Origin: Burkholderia humptydooensis
GTDB lineage: Bacteria; Pseudomonadota; Gammaproteobacteria; Burkholderiales; Burkholderiaceae
Assembly (NCBI RefSeq): GCF_001513745.1
Contig: NZ_CP013382.1
Span: 2,666,001-2,730,000 of the forward strand
DNA length: 64,000 bases
Direction of reading: 5' to 3'
The translations under genes and the position numbers were made by a program. Of this stretch, positions 50,650-59,753 are shown one piece after another (the first letter of the stretch is position 1; the number at the start of each line of letters is the position of its first letter). The notes beneath the pieces are model-generated. The model was not told the DNA's origin and ran no database searches. It saw nothing but the letters and a program-made list of their open reading frames with translations.

Positions 50650-52854
50650 TCAGGGGTTCAGTTTCAGTATCGTGCCTTCCACCGTGTGCTCGCCCGTCGC
50701 TGACGACGTCACTGTCTTGCCGCGCACGCTGTGGCTTCCGCTGGCGCTCGATTCCACCGTGACGCCGTTGATCACGATCGTGCCGTCCTTCTTCAGCGTG
50801 ATGCTCGCATCGCCGCAAACAAGTGCGATTTCATCGCCCGCGCCGACATGCACGTTGTTCTTCACGCTCATCGTGTGGCTCGCGCCGACGTTCACCGATT
50901 GCGAATCGCCGACGTTGAGCACGTGCGCGTTCTTGATCGTCGACGTTCGCGAGCCGATCTCCTCGGCGTGATGCTCGATGACGGCGGTCTTCATGCTTTT
51001 CGAATTCGTCTGGTAGTGCTTGGTGACGTTCAGCGTCTTGCCCTCTCCGATCGATTCGGTCTTGTCTTTCGTCACTGTCTCCACGTGATTGCCGCCGATC
51101 GTCGCTTCTCGATTCGCGCCGATGGTCACGGTTTCGTCTTTTCCGACCTGCCGCGTGCGATTGCCGACGACGCCATGCGTCTCGTTCCCGCCGATCTGCG
51201 CGACGCGATGCTTCCCGATGTTCACTGTCTCGTTCTGCCCGACACTCCTTTGCCGGTTGTTCGCGACGCTCATCGTCTCGTTGTTGCCGACCGAATGCGA
51301 ATGATCGTGGCCCACCGACAGCGTGTGGTCCTGCTCGGTCTCCGCGTCGAAGTTGCGCTCCGCATGCATCCACAACTGTTCCGCGCCCTTCTTGTCCTCG
51401 AAGCGAAATGCGTTCGAATGCTCGGCCGTGCCGCCCGGCGACGAGCGCGAGAGCAGCCCGCTTTGCGTCGCGCTGCCGGGCAGCCCCCACGGCGGCATCT
51501 TTTCGCCGTTGTACACGCGCCCCGTCACGATCGGCTGATCAGGGTCGCCGTTCAGGAAATCCACCACCACCTCATCGCCGATGCGCGGTATCTGCACGCC
51601 GCCGAAGCCGCCGCCTGCCCACGGGCTCGACACGCGCACCCAGCACGACGAGTTCTGGTCGCTCTGCCCGTAGCGGTCCCAACGAAATTGCAGCTTCACG
51701 CGCCCGTACTGGTCCGTCCAGATTTCCTCGCCCTTCGGGCCGACGACGGTCGCCGTCTGCGGGCCGTTCGTGCGCGGCCGCGGCGTCGCGCGCGGCGAGC
51801 GGTACGGCAGGCTCGACGGCTGCACGAGCACCTGCGATTCGTGCGCGACCGCTTCGTTGCCGCTGTCGGTCGCGTAGGCGTTCTCCTGAAACCGATACTG
51901 GCAGCGCACGATCAGGTATTCGCGGTTCTGGTCGGCGCGCGGGCAGTGTTCGAGCGTGAACAGATAGCCGGGTGCGATCCCGCGCACGTCGGTGCGCGCG
52001 AGCGCGCGCTCGTGCTCGGCCTGCTGCTCCTCGAGCCGCACGCGGCTGTAATGCGCGCCCGGCTCGTCGTCGCGATAGCCGCCGGGCCATTCGAACGACG
52101 CGAAGCTGTCGTGATCGTGGCCGCGCGGATCGATCTTCTGCGCGGACAGATCCGCGCGCGGCTTCGTGTAGTCGTAGTCGCTCGTCTCGTGCTTGCCGAT
52201 GCTCACCTCCTGCGCGGGCAGCCAGCTATCGATGTGCTCTTCGTCGGCGATCGCGGTGCGGTCGCGCGCGATGAATGGAATATGCTCGTAGCCGGGCAGC
52301 GCGACGTGCGACGCCATCGCGTCGCACAGCATCAGCGTGTGCGTTTGCGCCGCATGCCTGAAGTAGTAGTAGATCCCTTCGAACTCCATCAGCCGCGACA
52401 CGAACGCCGCGTCGGTTTCGTTGTACTGCACGCAGTATTCGCGCGGCGTGTACGTCTCGGTCAGATGGTTTTCGATCGGGAAACCATACGTGCCGAGCAC
52501 GTCCTGCACGATCTCCGGCACCGTCTTGTTCTGGAAGATCCGGCAATCGGAGCGGCGCGTCGCGAGCCACAACCACGGGCGCACGATCAACTGGTAGCCG
52601 TAGTGCCGCTCCGCGCGCCGCCCGACGAGCGACGCGCGCGCGACGATGCCGTTCAGATAGCGCGCCGATTCGTCCTGCTGCCGGATGCGCACCGTCACCG
52701 GCTTGCCGAGCAGCTCCTTCAGCGACAGGCTGTGATTGTCGGCGAGCGCTTCGATCCGGAAGTCGAACATTCGCCCGAGCGCTTCCTCGCCGTAGAGCTG
52801 GTGAAACTTCAGGTCGTCTCCGTGCAGGCTGTCGAGTGTGAACACGCGGGTCAC
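50650..52854 (-). CDS. vgrG: VgrG spike protein (TssI)
   Basis: A 734-residue T6SS spike. Residues 1-480 form the gp27/gp5-like base: [48 protein letters not shown], the OB-fold [25 protein letters not shown] and [24 protein letters not shown]-type segment. The rest is the beta-helix needle, with many VG-x-NET and SVG repeats ending in [11 protein letters not shown]. No extra catalytic domain follows, so it is a structural VgrG. The start is GTG 52854, whose GTGA overlaps the ClpV stop; the frame is open much further upstream but inside clpV. The next genes encode its likely cargo. Confidence 0.9.
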   Translation of the reverse strand: [734 protein letters not shown]

Positions 52855-55508
52855 GTCGCGCCCTCCTCTTCGAATCGATAAACAAACTGGCCGTCGTCGG
52901 CGCTCACGTCGATCGCCCGCAGCGCGCGCCCCTCGATCGTCGCGCGCAGGATCTCCTGACTGATGCGCGGCAGCACCGTGTGCGTGAGGATCGCGTCGAC
53001 CATTCGGCCGCCGGATTCGATCGTCCGGCAGCGCTCGACGATCAGCGCAGTCGCCGAATCCGCGCAGCGCAGCGCGATGCCGTGATGCGCTTCGATGCGG
53101 CGCTCGATGCGGTCGAGCTGCAATGCGACGATCCGCGCGAGCATCTCGTCGGTGAGCGGGTAGTACGGGACGACCGTCAGGCGTCCCAACAATGCGGCGG
53201 GGAACACGTCGCGCAGCGGCGCGCGCAGCGCGTCGGTCAGCGTCTGCGCATCGGGCGGGCGCTGCGGATCGCGGCACAACTGCATCACGCGCTCGGAGCC
53301 GACGTTCGACGTGAGGATGATCACCGTGTTGCGAAAGTCGATGTAGCGCCCTTCGCCGTCTTCCATCCAGCCCTTGTCGAACACCTGAAAGAAGATCTCG
53401 TGCACGTCGCGGTGCGCCTTCTCGATCTCGTCGAGCAGCACGACGCTGTACGGCCGCCGCCGCACCGCCTCGGTCAGCACGCCGCCCTGTCCGTAGCCGA
53501 CGTAGCCGGGCGGCGCGCCCTTCAGCGTCGACACCGTATGCGCCTCCTGAAACTCGCTCATGTTGATCGTGATCGCGTTGTGCTCGCCGCCGTACAGCGT
53601 CTCGGCGAGCGCGAGCGCGGTCTCGGTCTTGCCGACGCCGGACGGCCCGCACAGCAGGAACACGCCGTGCGGCTTCGCCGGATCGTCGAGCCGCGCGCGC
53701 GCGGTCTGAATGCGTTGCGCGATCAGCTCGACCGCATGCCGCTGGCCGACGACGCGCTCGGCGAGCGTATCGGCCAGCTTCAGCACCGATTGCATCTCGT
53801 CGCGCACCATCCGGCCGAGCGGAATGCCGGTCCAGTCGGACACGACGGCCGCCACCGCGTACGTGTCGACCGCGGGCAGCACGAGCGGCGTCTCGCCTTG
53901 CAAATCGGCGAGCTCGCTCAATGCAGTCGAAAGCTTTGCCTGCGCATCCGCGCGATCCGTTGCATCGAGCGCGCGCGACGGATCGTCCGTGAGCAGCGAA
54001 GTCCTCCAGTCGACAATCTTGCCGAGCGCATCGCGCTCCGCCTGCCAGCGCGCATCGAGCGCATCGAGCACCGCCTGTTCGCTCGCGATCGATGCGTCGA
54101 TCGCATCGAGCCGCGGCGCATCGCCCGCGCCGAGCGCGCACTCGCGCGCGACCAGCTCGCGCTCGACGCGCAGGCTGTCGATCCGGCGCCGCGCATCCTC
54201 GATCGGCGCGGGCACCGCATGCTGGCTCACCGCGACGCGCGCGCACGCGGTGTCGAGCAGGCTGATCGCCTTGTCGGGCAACTGCCGCGCGGGAATATAG
54301 CGATGCGACAGCATGACGGCCGCCCGCAGCGCATCGTCGAGCACCAGCACGCGGTGGTGCGCTTCGAGTTTCGCGGCGAGCCCGCGCAGCATCGTCAGCG
54401 CCGCGTCCTCCTCCGGCTCGCGCACCTGCACGAGCTGGAAGCGCCGCGTGAGCGCCGGGTCCTTCTCGATGTATTGCTTGTACTCGGACCACGTCGTCGC
54501 GCCAATCGTGCGCAGCAAGCCGCGCGCGAGCGCCGGCTTCAGCAGGTTCGCCGCGTCGCCCGTGCCCGCCGCGCCGCCCGCGCCGACGAGCGTGTGCACT
54601 TCGTCGATGAACAGAATGACGGGCCGCTCGCTCGAGCTCGCCTCGTCGATCACGCCGCGCAGGCGGCTCTCGAATTCGCCTTTCACGCTCGCGCCCGCCT
54701 GCAGCAAGCCGATGTCGAGCAGATACAGCTCGACGTCGCGCAGCGGCGGCGGCACGTCGCCCGCGACGATGCGCAGCGCGAAGCCTTCGGCCACCGCGGT
54801 CTTGCCGACGCCCGCTTCGCCGACGAGCAGCGGATTGTTCTGCCGGCGCCGCAGCAGGATGTCGACGATCTGGCGAATCTCGCCGTCGCGGCCGACCACC
54901 GGATCGATCTCGCCCGCGCGCGCCCGCGCGGTCAGGTCCACCGCGTAGCGCGCGAGCGCCGAGCCTTCGCGCGCGGCGGACGATGCGCCGCCCGCCGCGC
55001 CCGCCGATGCGCGCGCCGCCGGCGGCGGCGCTTCCGGCGAGCCTTCGACGATCTGCTCGAGCTCGTCGGCGAGCACGTCCGGCACGATCCGCTCGAAGTC
55101 GCGCGCGATCGCATACAGCACGTTGCGCAGTTGCGTCGTCTTCAAGATCGCGAGCAGCAGCACCGCGCTTCGGATTTGCGTCGCGTCGTACTTGAGCGTT
55201 GCGTACACCCATGCGCGCTCGACCGCATCGTCGATGTGCGCGGACAGATCGGACACCGAGCCGGCGCCGCGCGGCAGCCGCTCGAGCGCCGACACGATCC
55301 CGCGATCCACCGCCGCCGTGTCGATGTCGAAGCGGCGCAGGATGCGGTGCACGTCGCTGTCCTGGCGCTGGAGCATCGGATTCAGCCAGTGCACGAGCTC
55401 GACGTATGGATTGCCGCGCAGCCGGCAGAAGCCCGTCGCCTGCTCCAGCGTCTCGTAGAGAAAAGCGTTCAGTTTTCCGAACAAGGTCACTCGGCCGATA
55501 TCGGACAT
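52851..55508 (-). CDS. clpV: ClpV ATPase (TssH)
   Basis: An 885-residue AAA+ unfoldase that recycles the contracted TssB-TssC sheath. An N-domain (LFGKLNAFLYETLEQATGFCR) leads to two ATPase domains. In D1 the Walker A is LLVGEAGVGKTAVAE and Walker B is VILFIDEVHTLVGAGG. In D2 the Walker A is LLCGPSGVGKTETALALAE, with TINMSEFQEAHTVSTLKGAPPGYVGYGQGG and VVLLDEIEKAHRDV. It lies between tssG and vgrG; its stop overlaps the vgrG start. Length and motifs are normal. Confidence 0.95.
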   Translation of the reverse strand: MSDIGRVTLFGKLNAFLYETLEQATGFCRLRGNPYVELVHWLNPMLQRQDSDVHRILRRFDIDTAAVDRGIVSALERLPRGAGSVSDLSAHIDDAVERAWVYATLKYDATQIRSAVLLLAILKTTQLRNVLYAIARDFERIVPDVLADELEQIVEGSPEAPPPAARASAGAAGGASSAAREGSALARYAVDLTARARAGEIDPVVGRDGEIRQIVDILLRRRQNNPLLVGEAGVGKTAVAEGFALRIVAGDVPPPLRDVELYLLDIGLLQAGASVKGEFESRLRGVIDEASSSERPVILFIDEVHTLVGAGGAAGTGDAANLLKPALARGLLRTIGATTWSEYKQYIEKDPALTRRFQLVQVREPEEDAALTMLRGLAAKLEAHHRVLVLDDALRAAVMLSHRYIPARQLPDKAISLLDTACARVAVSQHAVPAPIEDARRRIDSLRVERELVARECALGAGDAPRLDAIDASIASEQAVLDALDARWQAERDALGKIVDWRTSLLTDDPSRALDATDRADAQAKLSTALSELADLQGETPLVLPAVDTYAVAAVVSDWTGIPLGRMVRDEMQSVLKLADTLAERVVGQRHAVELIAQRIQTARARLDDPAKPHGVFLLCGPSGVGKTETALALAETLYGGEHNAITINMSEFQEAHTVSTLKGAPPGYVGYGQGGVLTEAVRRRPYSVVLLDEIEKAHRDVHEIFFQVFDKGWMEDGEGRYIDFRNTVIILTSNVGSERVMQLCRDPQRPPDAQTLTDALRAPLRDVFPAALLGRLTVVPYYPLTDEMLARIVALQLDRIERRIEAHHGIALRCADSATALIVERCRTIESGGRMVDAILTHTVLPRISQEILRATIEGRALRAIDVSADDGQFVYRFEEEGAT

Positions 55509-55520
55509 GGCGATTCCCGT

Positions 55521-56750
55521 TCAGGCAGGTTGTCGATCAGGCGCGTCGGCGGCGGCCGCCTGATCGGCCGCGGTCGATCGAACGCGCGCGGCGTCCGCGC
55601 TCGCCCCCCCGCCGCGCGCATGGAGCGCGCGCGCGTCGTAGCCGAGCACGAGATCGTGCGCGGGGCCGGGATCGAGCCGCTCGCCGAGCCACGCGGTGCG
55701 GCCGAGCCCGTGACGGCCGCCGAGCGCGAGCGCCGGCACTTCGTCGTGCGCGAGCTCGAGCTGCACGTCCCAGTCGAATTCGATGCCGACGTACTCGCGC
55801 ACCCATTGCGCGAGCCGCCGCGCGTGCGCGCCGCCCGGCAGGAACTGCCGGTATTCGTCGAGCGTCAGCGGGCCGAGCACAATCCGCAAGCGCGATTGCG
55901 CGTCGCGCACCGCATAGCCGAGCACGGCGCTGCCGAGCGGCTGCGTCGGCCGCGTCGCGCGGATCGCGCAGCGCTGCGCGCGCTCGAGCATCACCCATTG
56001 CGGCACGTGTTCGACGATACGCACCCGCACGCCGAAGTAGCGCCGCAGGATCTGCACGAGCCCCTCCGGGTTGCGCGTGTGCCGCACCAGATGGCCCGCC
56101 TGGTGATACTTCGCATGCGGCGCGAGCGCGCCGGCGCTGTCTGACGCATCGGCATCGGGCGAGGGCGCGTCGCGCGGCCCGATCAGGCTCGCGACGTAGC
56201 GGTCGAACCGCGCGCGCGCCGGCCGGTCGAGGCTGACGGTCGGCTGCGCGTCGGCCCACGCGCGATAGAACAGCAGGATCAGCCGATGATGGAACAGGTC
56301 GGCGAACGCGGCGAACGTCGGATCGTCGTGCTGCGTCGCGCGCTCGTACGCGTACTCGGTCAGATGCGACGGCAGCGGCCCGTTCGGCCCGAACAATCCG
56401 AAGCCGTGAATCGCGACGCGCGGATGCGGGCCGTCGTCGCGCACGTCGGCGAGCATCGCCGCCGCGAACGCGAGCGACGGCGCCTGGCCGAACCGCACCG
56501 GCTCGTCGCGCGGCCGCGACGCATAGCCGGACGGCGCGTGCTCCGGCGACAGCGCATCGAGCCAGCGCAGCGCATGGAACAGATCGTAGCCGTGCGGCGC
56601 GGCGCGCAGGCGGCGCCACCAGGCGTCGCGGCGCGCGGCGTCGGCATGCGGCGCTGCGTTCAGATCCGCACGCGGAGCCGCGCCCTCGTCCGCGTTCGAG
56701 TCCGCGCGCACGTCCGTCGCGGCCGGCTCCGGTTTCGGATGCGTCGTCAT
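55521..56750 (-). CDS. tssG: T6SS baseplate protein TssG
   Basis: A 409-residue TssG (ImpH/VasB family) baseplate subunit that pairs with TssF in the wedge complex. After a variable N-terminal 45 residues it has AAPHGYDLFHALRWLDAL, the conserved RFGQAPSLAFAAAML, FGLFGPNGPLPSHLTEYAYER and LVQILRRYFGVRVRIVEHV, then LDEYRQFLPGG. ATG 56750 overlaps the TssF stop as ATGA, which fixes the start although the frame is open upstream. Conserved core features are intact. Confidence 0.92.
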   Translation of the reverse strand: MTTHPKPEPAATDVRADSNADEGAAPRADLNAAPHADAARRDAWWRRLRAAPHGYDLFHALRWLDALSPEHAPSGYASRPRDEPVRFGQAPSLAFAAAMLADVRDDGPHPRVAIHGFGLFGPNGPLPSHLTEYAYERATQHDDPTFAAFADLFHHRLILLFYRAWADAQPTVSLDRPARARFDRYVASLIGPRDAPSPDADASDSAGALAPHAKYHQAGHLVRHTRNPEGLVQILRRYFGVRVRIVEHVPQWVMLERAQRCAIRATRPTQPLGSAVLGYAVRDAQSRLRIVLGPLTLDEYRQFLPGGAHARRLAQWVREYVGIEFDWDVQLELAHDEVPALALGGRHGLGRTAWLGERLDPGPAHDLVLGYDARALHARGGGASADAARVRSTAADQAAAADAPDRQPA

Positions 56751-58618
56751 ATCGCGGGCCGCCTGCCGACGCGCGTCGGCCATTGCGCGAGCCTGCCGCG
56801 CTGCGCGCTGCTCAGCACGCATTCGGCGAACGAGTTGATCGACACGTGCCGCGCGAAGAACTGCTCGAGCACCGCGCCGAGCAGATACGGGCTGTCGCCG
56901 GAAAACGCGTGATCGTCGACGGTCACGTCCACCTGCACGCCGCGCCCGAACATCAGCGGCCCGGCGGCCGGCAGCCGGCGGAACACCGGCGTGAACGCGA
57001 CGCGGTGCACGCCGTCGATCTGCCGGCGCATCGCCGCGTCGGCCGGGTCCGCATGCAGGCCGAGCAGCTCGCGCAGCACGCGCGCGCCTTCTTCGTCGTC
57101 GACGTCGGTCAGCGTGTGGCGCGCGAGCCCGAGGTGGCTCACGAGCCGCCATGCGGTCTGCGCATCGGCGATCGGCGGGCGCGGCCGCGACGGCCCGCGG
57201 ATCGCGGCGATCCGCTCGACGGGCGCCGACACGCGCAGCGTAAACGCGTTCGCATCGCCCGCCGGCAACAGCAGCACGAGGTCGCGATTCGTGCACAGCG
57301 TGTCGACGGACAGATAGCGGATCGATTCGTCGTGCGGCGCGCAATCGCTATCGACGAGCGACACGAACGTCTCGCTGCCGACGTAGCCGGTGCGCGTGCC
57401 GTTCGCGCGCGCCTGCGCGGACACGAGGCGCGGCTCGTGGCGCACCGTGTAGTACGCGCCGTAATTGCCGTCGTCGCCCGCGAACGACGCGTGGAACGGC
57501 CGGAACACGCGTGCCTGACCGTCGTCGCGCGGCTCGCTCGCGAGCCGACGCACCGCGTAGACCTCGTAGTCGAGCGGCCGGCTGCGATCGACGACCACAT
57601 GGTGCTCGCGCGCGCCCGGATGAACCGGAATGCGGTCCGCGCGACGTGCGAACAGATTGACGGCCGGCGTGCAGTTCAACGCGATGTGCCGCGCGTCGAC
57701 GCTGTTTTCGAGCGCAGCATCATGCCGATCGAGCAGCAGCGTCAGCTCGAACGTGTCGCCCGTCGCGCGCGCGAGCGCGGGCCGCAACCCTTCGATGCTG
57801 AAGAACAGGAAGCGCGCGGGAAACGCGAAATACTCGCGCAGCAGGCGGTAGCCCTGGAAGCTGCGGCCGTCGTCGGGCAGCAGCGCCTGGTCCGCGTCGA
57901 AGCCCTGATGGGCGAGCGCATCCGCGCCGAGCACGTGCAGCCAGCGCGGCGGCTGCGCCGCGTCGTGGCAGACGACGCCGATCGTATGTCCGGCGATCAG
58001 TTCGAGCAGATGCAGCGCGTCGCGCTCGGGGCCGGCGAGATGGAACATCAGCCGGTCGATCGGCAGTTGCGCGAGACTCGCGCCGCCGCGCGCCTTCAGC
58101 CGGATGCGCAGCGCGCCGCGCACGTCGCGCCGCGAGGCTGTCGCCGAGCGCGGCAGATACGCGGGCGCGCCCGTGACCGTGGCGGCCGCGAGTTCCAGCG
58201 GCCACAGCGTCAGATCGTGCGCGGTGCGAAACTCGCACGCGGTCTGCTCGGACGCGGCCGGCCGCGCGCGCAGCGCGGTGCCCGCCGGCAGCCGGTAGCC
58301 TTGCGCGAGGCTGCCCTCGTTCATCATCGGCGTGAACTGAACGATCGCCATCGACGGAATCGGCGCGACGTAGCCCGGATACACCGCGTCGAGCAGCGCC
58401 TGCGTGAAGCGCGGAAACTCCGCGTCCATCTTGAGCTGCACGCGCGCGGTGAGGAAGCTGAAGCCTTCGAGCAGCCGCTCGACGTATGGATCGGGCGGCC
58501 CCGATTCGTGCATCCGCAGGCGCGCGGCCACTTTCGGAAACTGCTGCGCGAACTCGCCGCCGAGCTCGCGCAGGTATGCGAGCTCGCGGTTGTAGTAATC
58601 GAGCAGGCGCGTGTCCAT
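56747..58618 (-). CDS. tssF: T6SS baseplate protein TssF
   Basis: A 623-residue TssF (ImpG/VasA) baseplate protein. It opens with RLLDYYNRELAYLRELGGEFAQQFPKVAARL, then PDPYVERLLEGFSFLTARVQ and YPGYVAPIPSMAIVQF, all TssF hallmarks. Later LTDVDDEEGARVLRELLGLHA and the C-terminal FARHVSINSFAECVLSS follow. With TssG it builds the wedge that docks the tube. It starts 4 bases after tssE and overlaps tssG. Confidence 0.94.
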   Translation of the reverse strand: MDTRLLDYYNRELAYLRELGGEFAQQFPKVAARLRMHESGPPDPYVERLLEGFSFLTARVQLKMDAEFPRFTQALLDAVYPGYVAPIPSMAIVQFTPMMNEGSLAQGYRLPAGTALRARPAASEQTACEFRTAHDLTLWPLELAAATVTGAPAYLPRSATASRRDVRGALRIRLKARGGASLAQLPIDRLMFHLAGPERDALHLLELIAGHTIGVVCHDAAQPPRWLHVLGADALAHQGFDADQALLPDDGRSFQGYRLLREYFAFPARFLFFSIEGLRPALARATGDTFELTLLLDRHDAALENSVDARHIALNCTPAVNLFARRADRIPVHPGAREHHVVVDRSRPLDYEVYAVRRLASEPRDDGQARVFRPFHASFAGDDGNYGAYYTVRHEPRLVSAQARANGTRTGYVGSETFVSLVDSDCAPHDESIRYLSVDTLCTNRDLVLLLPAGDANAFTLRVSAPVERIAAIRGPSRPRPPIADAQTAWRLVSHLGLARHTLTDVDDEEGARVLRELLGLHADPADAAMRRQIDGVHRVAFTPVFRRLPAAGPLMFGRGVQVDVTVDDHAFSGDSPYLLGAVLEQFFARHVSINSFAECVLSSAQRGRLAQWPTRVGRRPAI

Positions 58619-58622
58619 CGCG

Positions 58623-59183
58623 TCAGCCTCCCGCCGCTGGTTGCAGCGCCATCGCGCCCGTCTCCAGATCGAGATCCGAGCGCAGCACGAATTCGACCGG
58701 ATGCGGGACCGACCACAGCGTGCCCTTGATCTCGAACATCAGCACGTTGTGCCGGCGCTCGCCCGCCGCGCCGCCCGGCGTGTCGAGCACGCTGCGCACC
58801 TCGACGCTGTCCGGCGCGATGCGCGGCTCGAAGCGCACGATCGCATCGCGGATCGACGCCTCCACCGACATCCGCTCGACGCCCGACATCGGCTTGCCGA
58901 CGAGCGGCCGCATCCCGTAGTTGAGCACCGACGCCTGCGCGTGCGCGAACGCCGGCCAGTCGACGAAGCCGTCCTCGCCGTTGCGCGTGTTGAGCAGCCA
59001 CGTCAGGTCGCGCAGCACCGCCGCGCGCAGCCGCTCGCCGCCGATCGCCTGCGCGTCGGGCGGCTCGGTGCGCCGCTCGCGCTCAGCGTCGGTCAGCCGG
59101 TCGAGCAGCGCCGGCTGCAGCCGGTCGCGCGCGGCGCGCATGCCGCCCTCCCGGCTGCCCCCGGTTCGCACGTCGTCGTCCAC
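58623..59183 (-). CDS. tssE: T6SS baseplate protein TssE (gp25-like)
   Basis: A 186-residue gp25-like subunit. LQPALLDRLTD starts the domain, LRDLTWLLNTRNGEDG the conserved hairpin region, and VLNYGMRPLVGKPMS and AIVRFEPRIAPDSVEV follow. It connects baseplate and sheath. The gene lies 18 bases after hcp in the same transcript direction. The start may be downstream of 59183, since the first 15 residues look non-conserved. Confidence 0.9.
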   Translation of the reverse strand: MDDDVRTGGSREGGMRAARDRLQPALLDRLTDAERERRTEPPDAQAIGGERLRAAVLRDLTWLLNTRNGEDGFVDWPAFAHAQASVLNYGMRPLVGKPMSGVERMSVEASIRDAIVRFEPRIAPDSVEVRSVLDTPGGAAGERRHNVLMFEIKGTLWSVPHPVEFVLRSDLDLETGAMALQPAAGG

Positions 59184-59201
59184 GGTTCGCGCTGCCCGCC
59201 G

Positions 59202-59693
59202 TCACATCTCGGTGTTTTCCTTGATGTTCCAGCCTACCGACACCTCGGCGCCCTTGCCGCCGTTGTCGTTCTGCTGCCAGTACTGCTTCTTGACCTTCGC
59301 GGCCTGGAAGCCGTACTGCATCAGCAGCCGGTCGGCGGCGTCGCCCGGATCGACGCCCGCGATCTGCGCGGACGTGACGAGCACTTCCTGCAGCGTCACG
59401 CGCATGAACTCGATCTGCGAGCCGCCCGTCTTGCACGCCGAGATCTCGACGGACGACAAATGTTTGCCGTTCGCGCAGTTCTTGATGATCGCCGTGGCGC
59501 CCTTGTCCATGTACGCGGCCACGACGAGATCGTTGAAGCTCGCCTTGCCCGCGTTGCCGCCGCTGCCGCTCGCCATCGCGCCCGGCTGGCTCGCGCCCCA
59601 CGAGAACGACTGGATGTCGGTCCAGCCCTTGTGCTGCGCATCGGCCGATTCGCCGGTGACGCCGTCCACTTTCATAAACATTGCGACGCCCAT
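59202..59693 (-). CDS. hcp: Hcp inner-tube protein (TssD)
   Basis: A 163-residue Hcp. MFMKVDGVTGESADAQHKGWTDIQSFSWG is the classic N-terminus, VHKPADKSSP-like surface being replaced here by Gly/Ala/Ser loops, and VTLQEVLVTSAQIAG and LQYGFQAAKVKKQYW-like strands follow. Forms hexameric rings of the tube and is itself secreted. It lies 60 bases after tssC, which may allow a separate strong ribosome site (GGAGAAATCG before ATG). Confidence 0.95.
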   Translation of the reverse strand: MGVAMFMKVDGVTGESADAQHKGWTDIQSFSWGASQPGAMASGSGGNAGKASFNDLVVAAYMDKGATAIIKNCANGKHLSSVEISACKTGGSQIEFMRVTLQEVLVTSAQIAGVDPGDAADRLLMQYGFQAAKVKKQYWQQNDNGGKGAEVSVGWNIKENTEM

Positions 59694-59753
59694 CGATTTC
59701 TCCGTTTGGGTTGATTGAGGGATGTCAGTCGAGTCTCATCGGCCGGTTGACGT

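Noticed and set aside
52855..55212. Upstream extension of the VgrG frame into clpV
   Set aside because: The composition is shadow-like and the VgrG N-terminal motif begins directly after GTG 52854.
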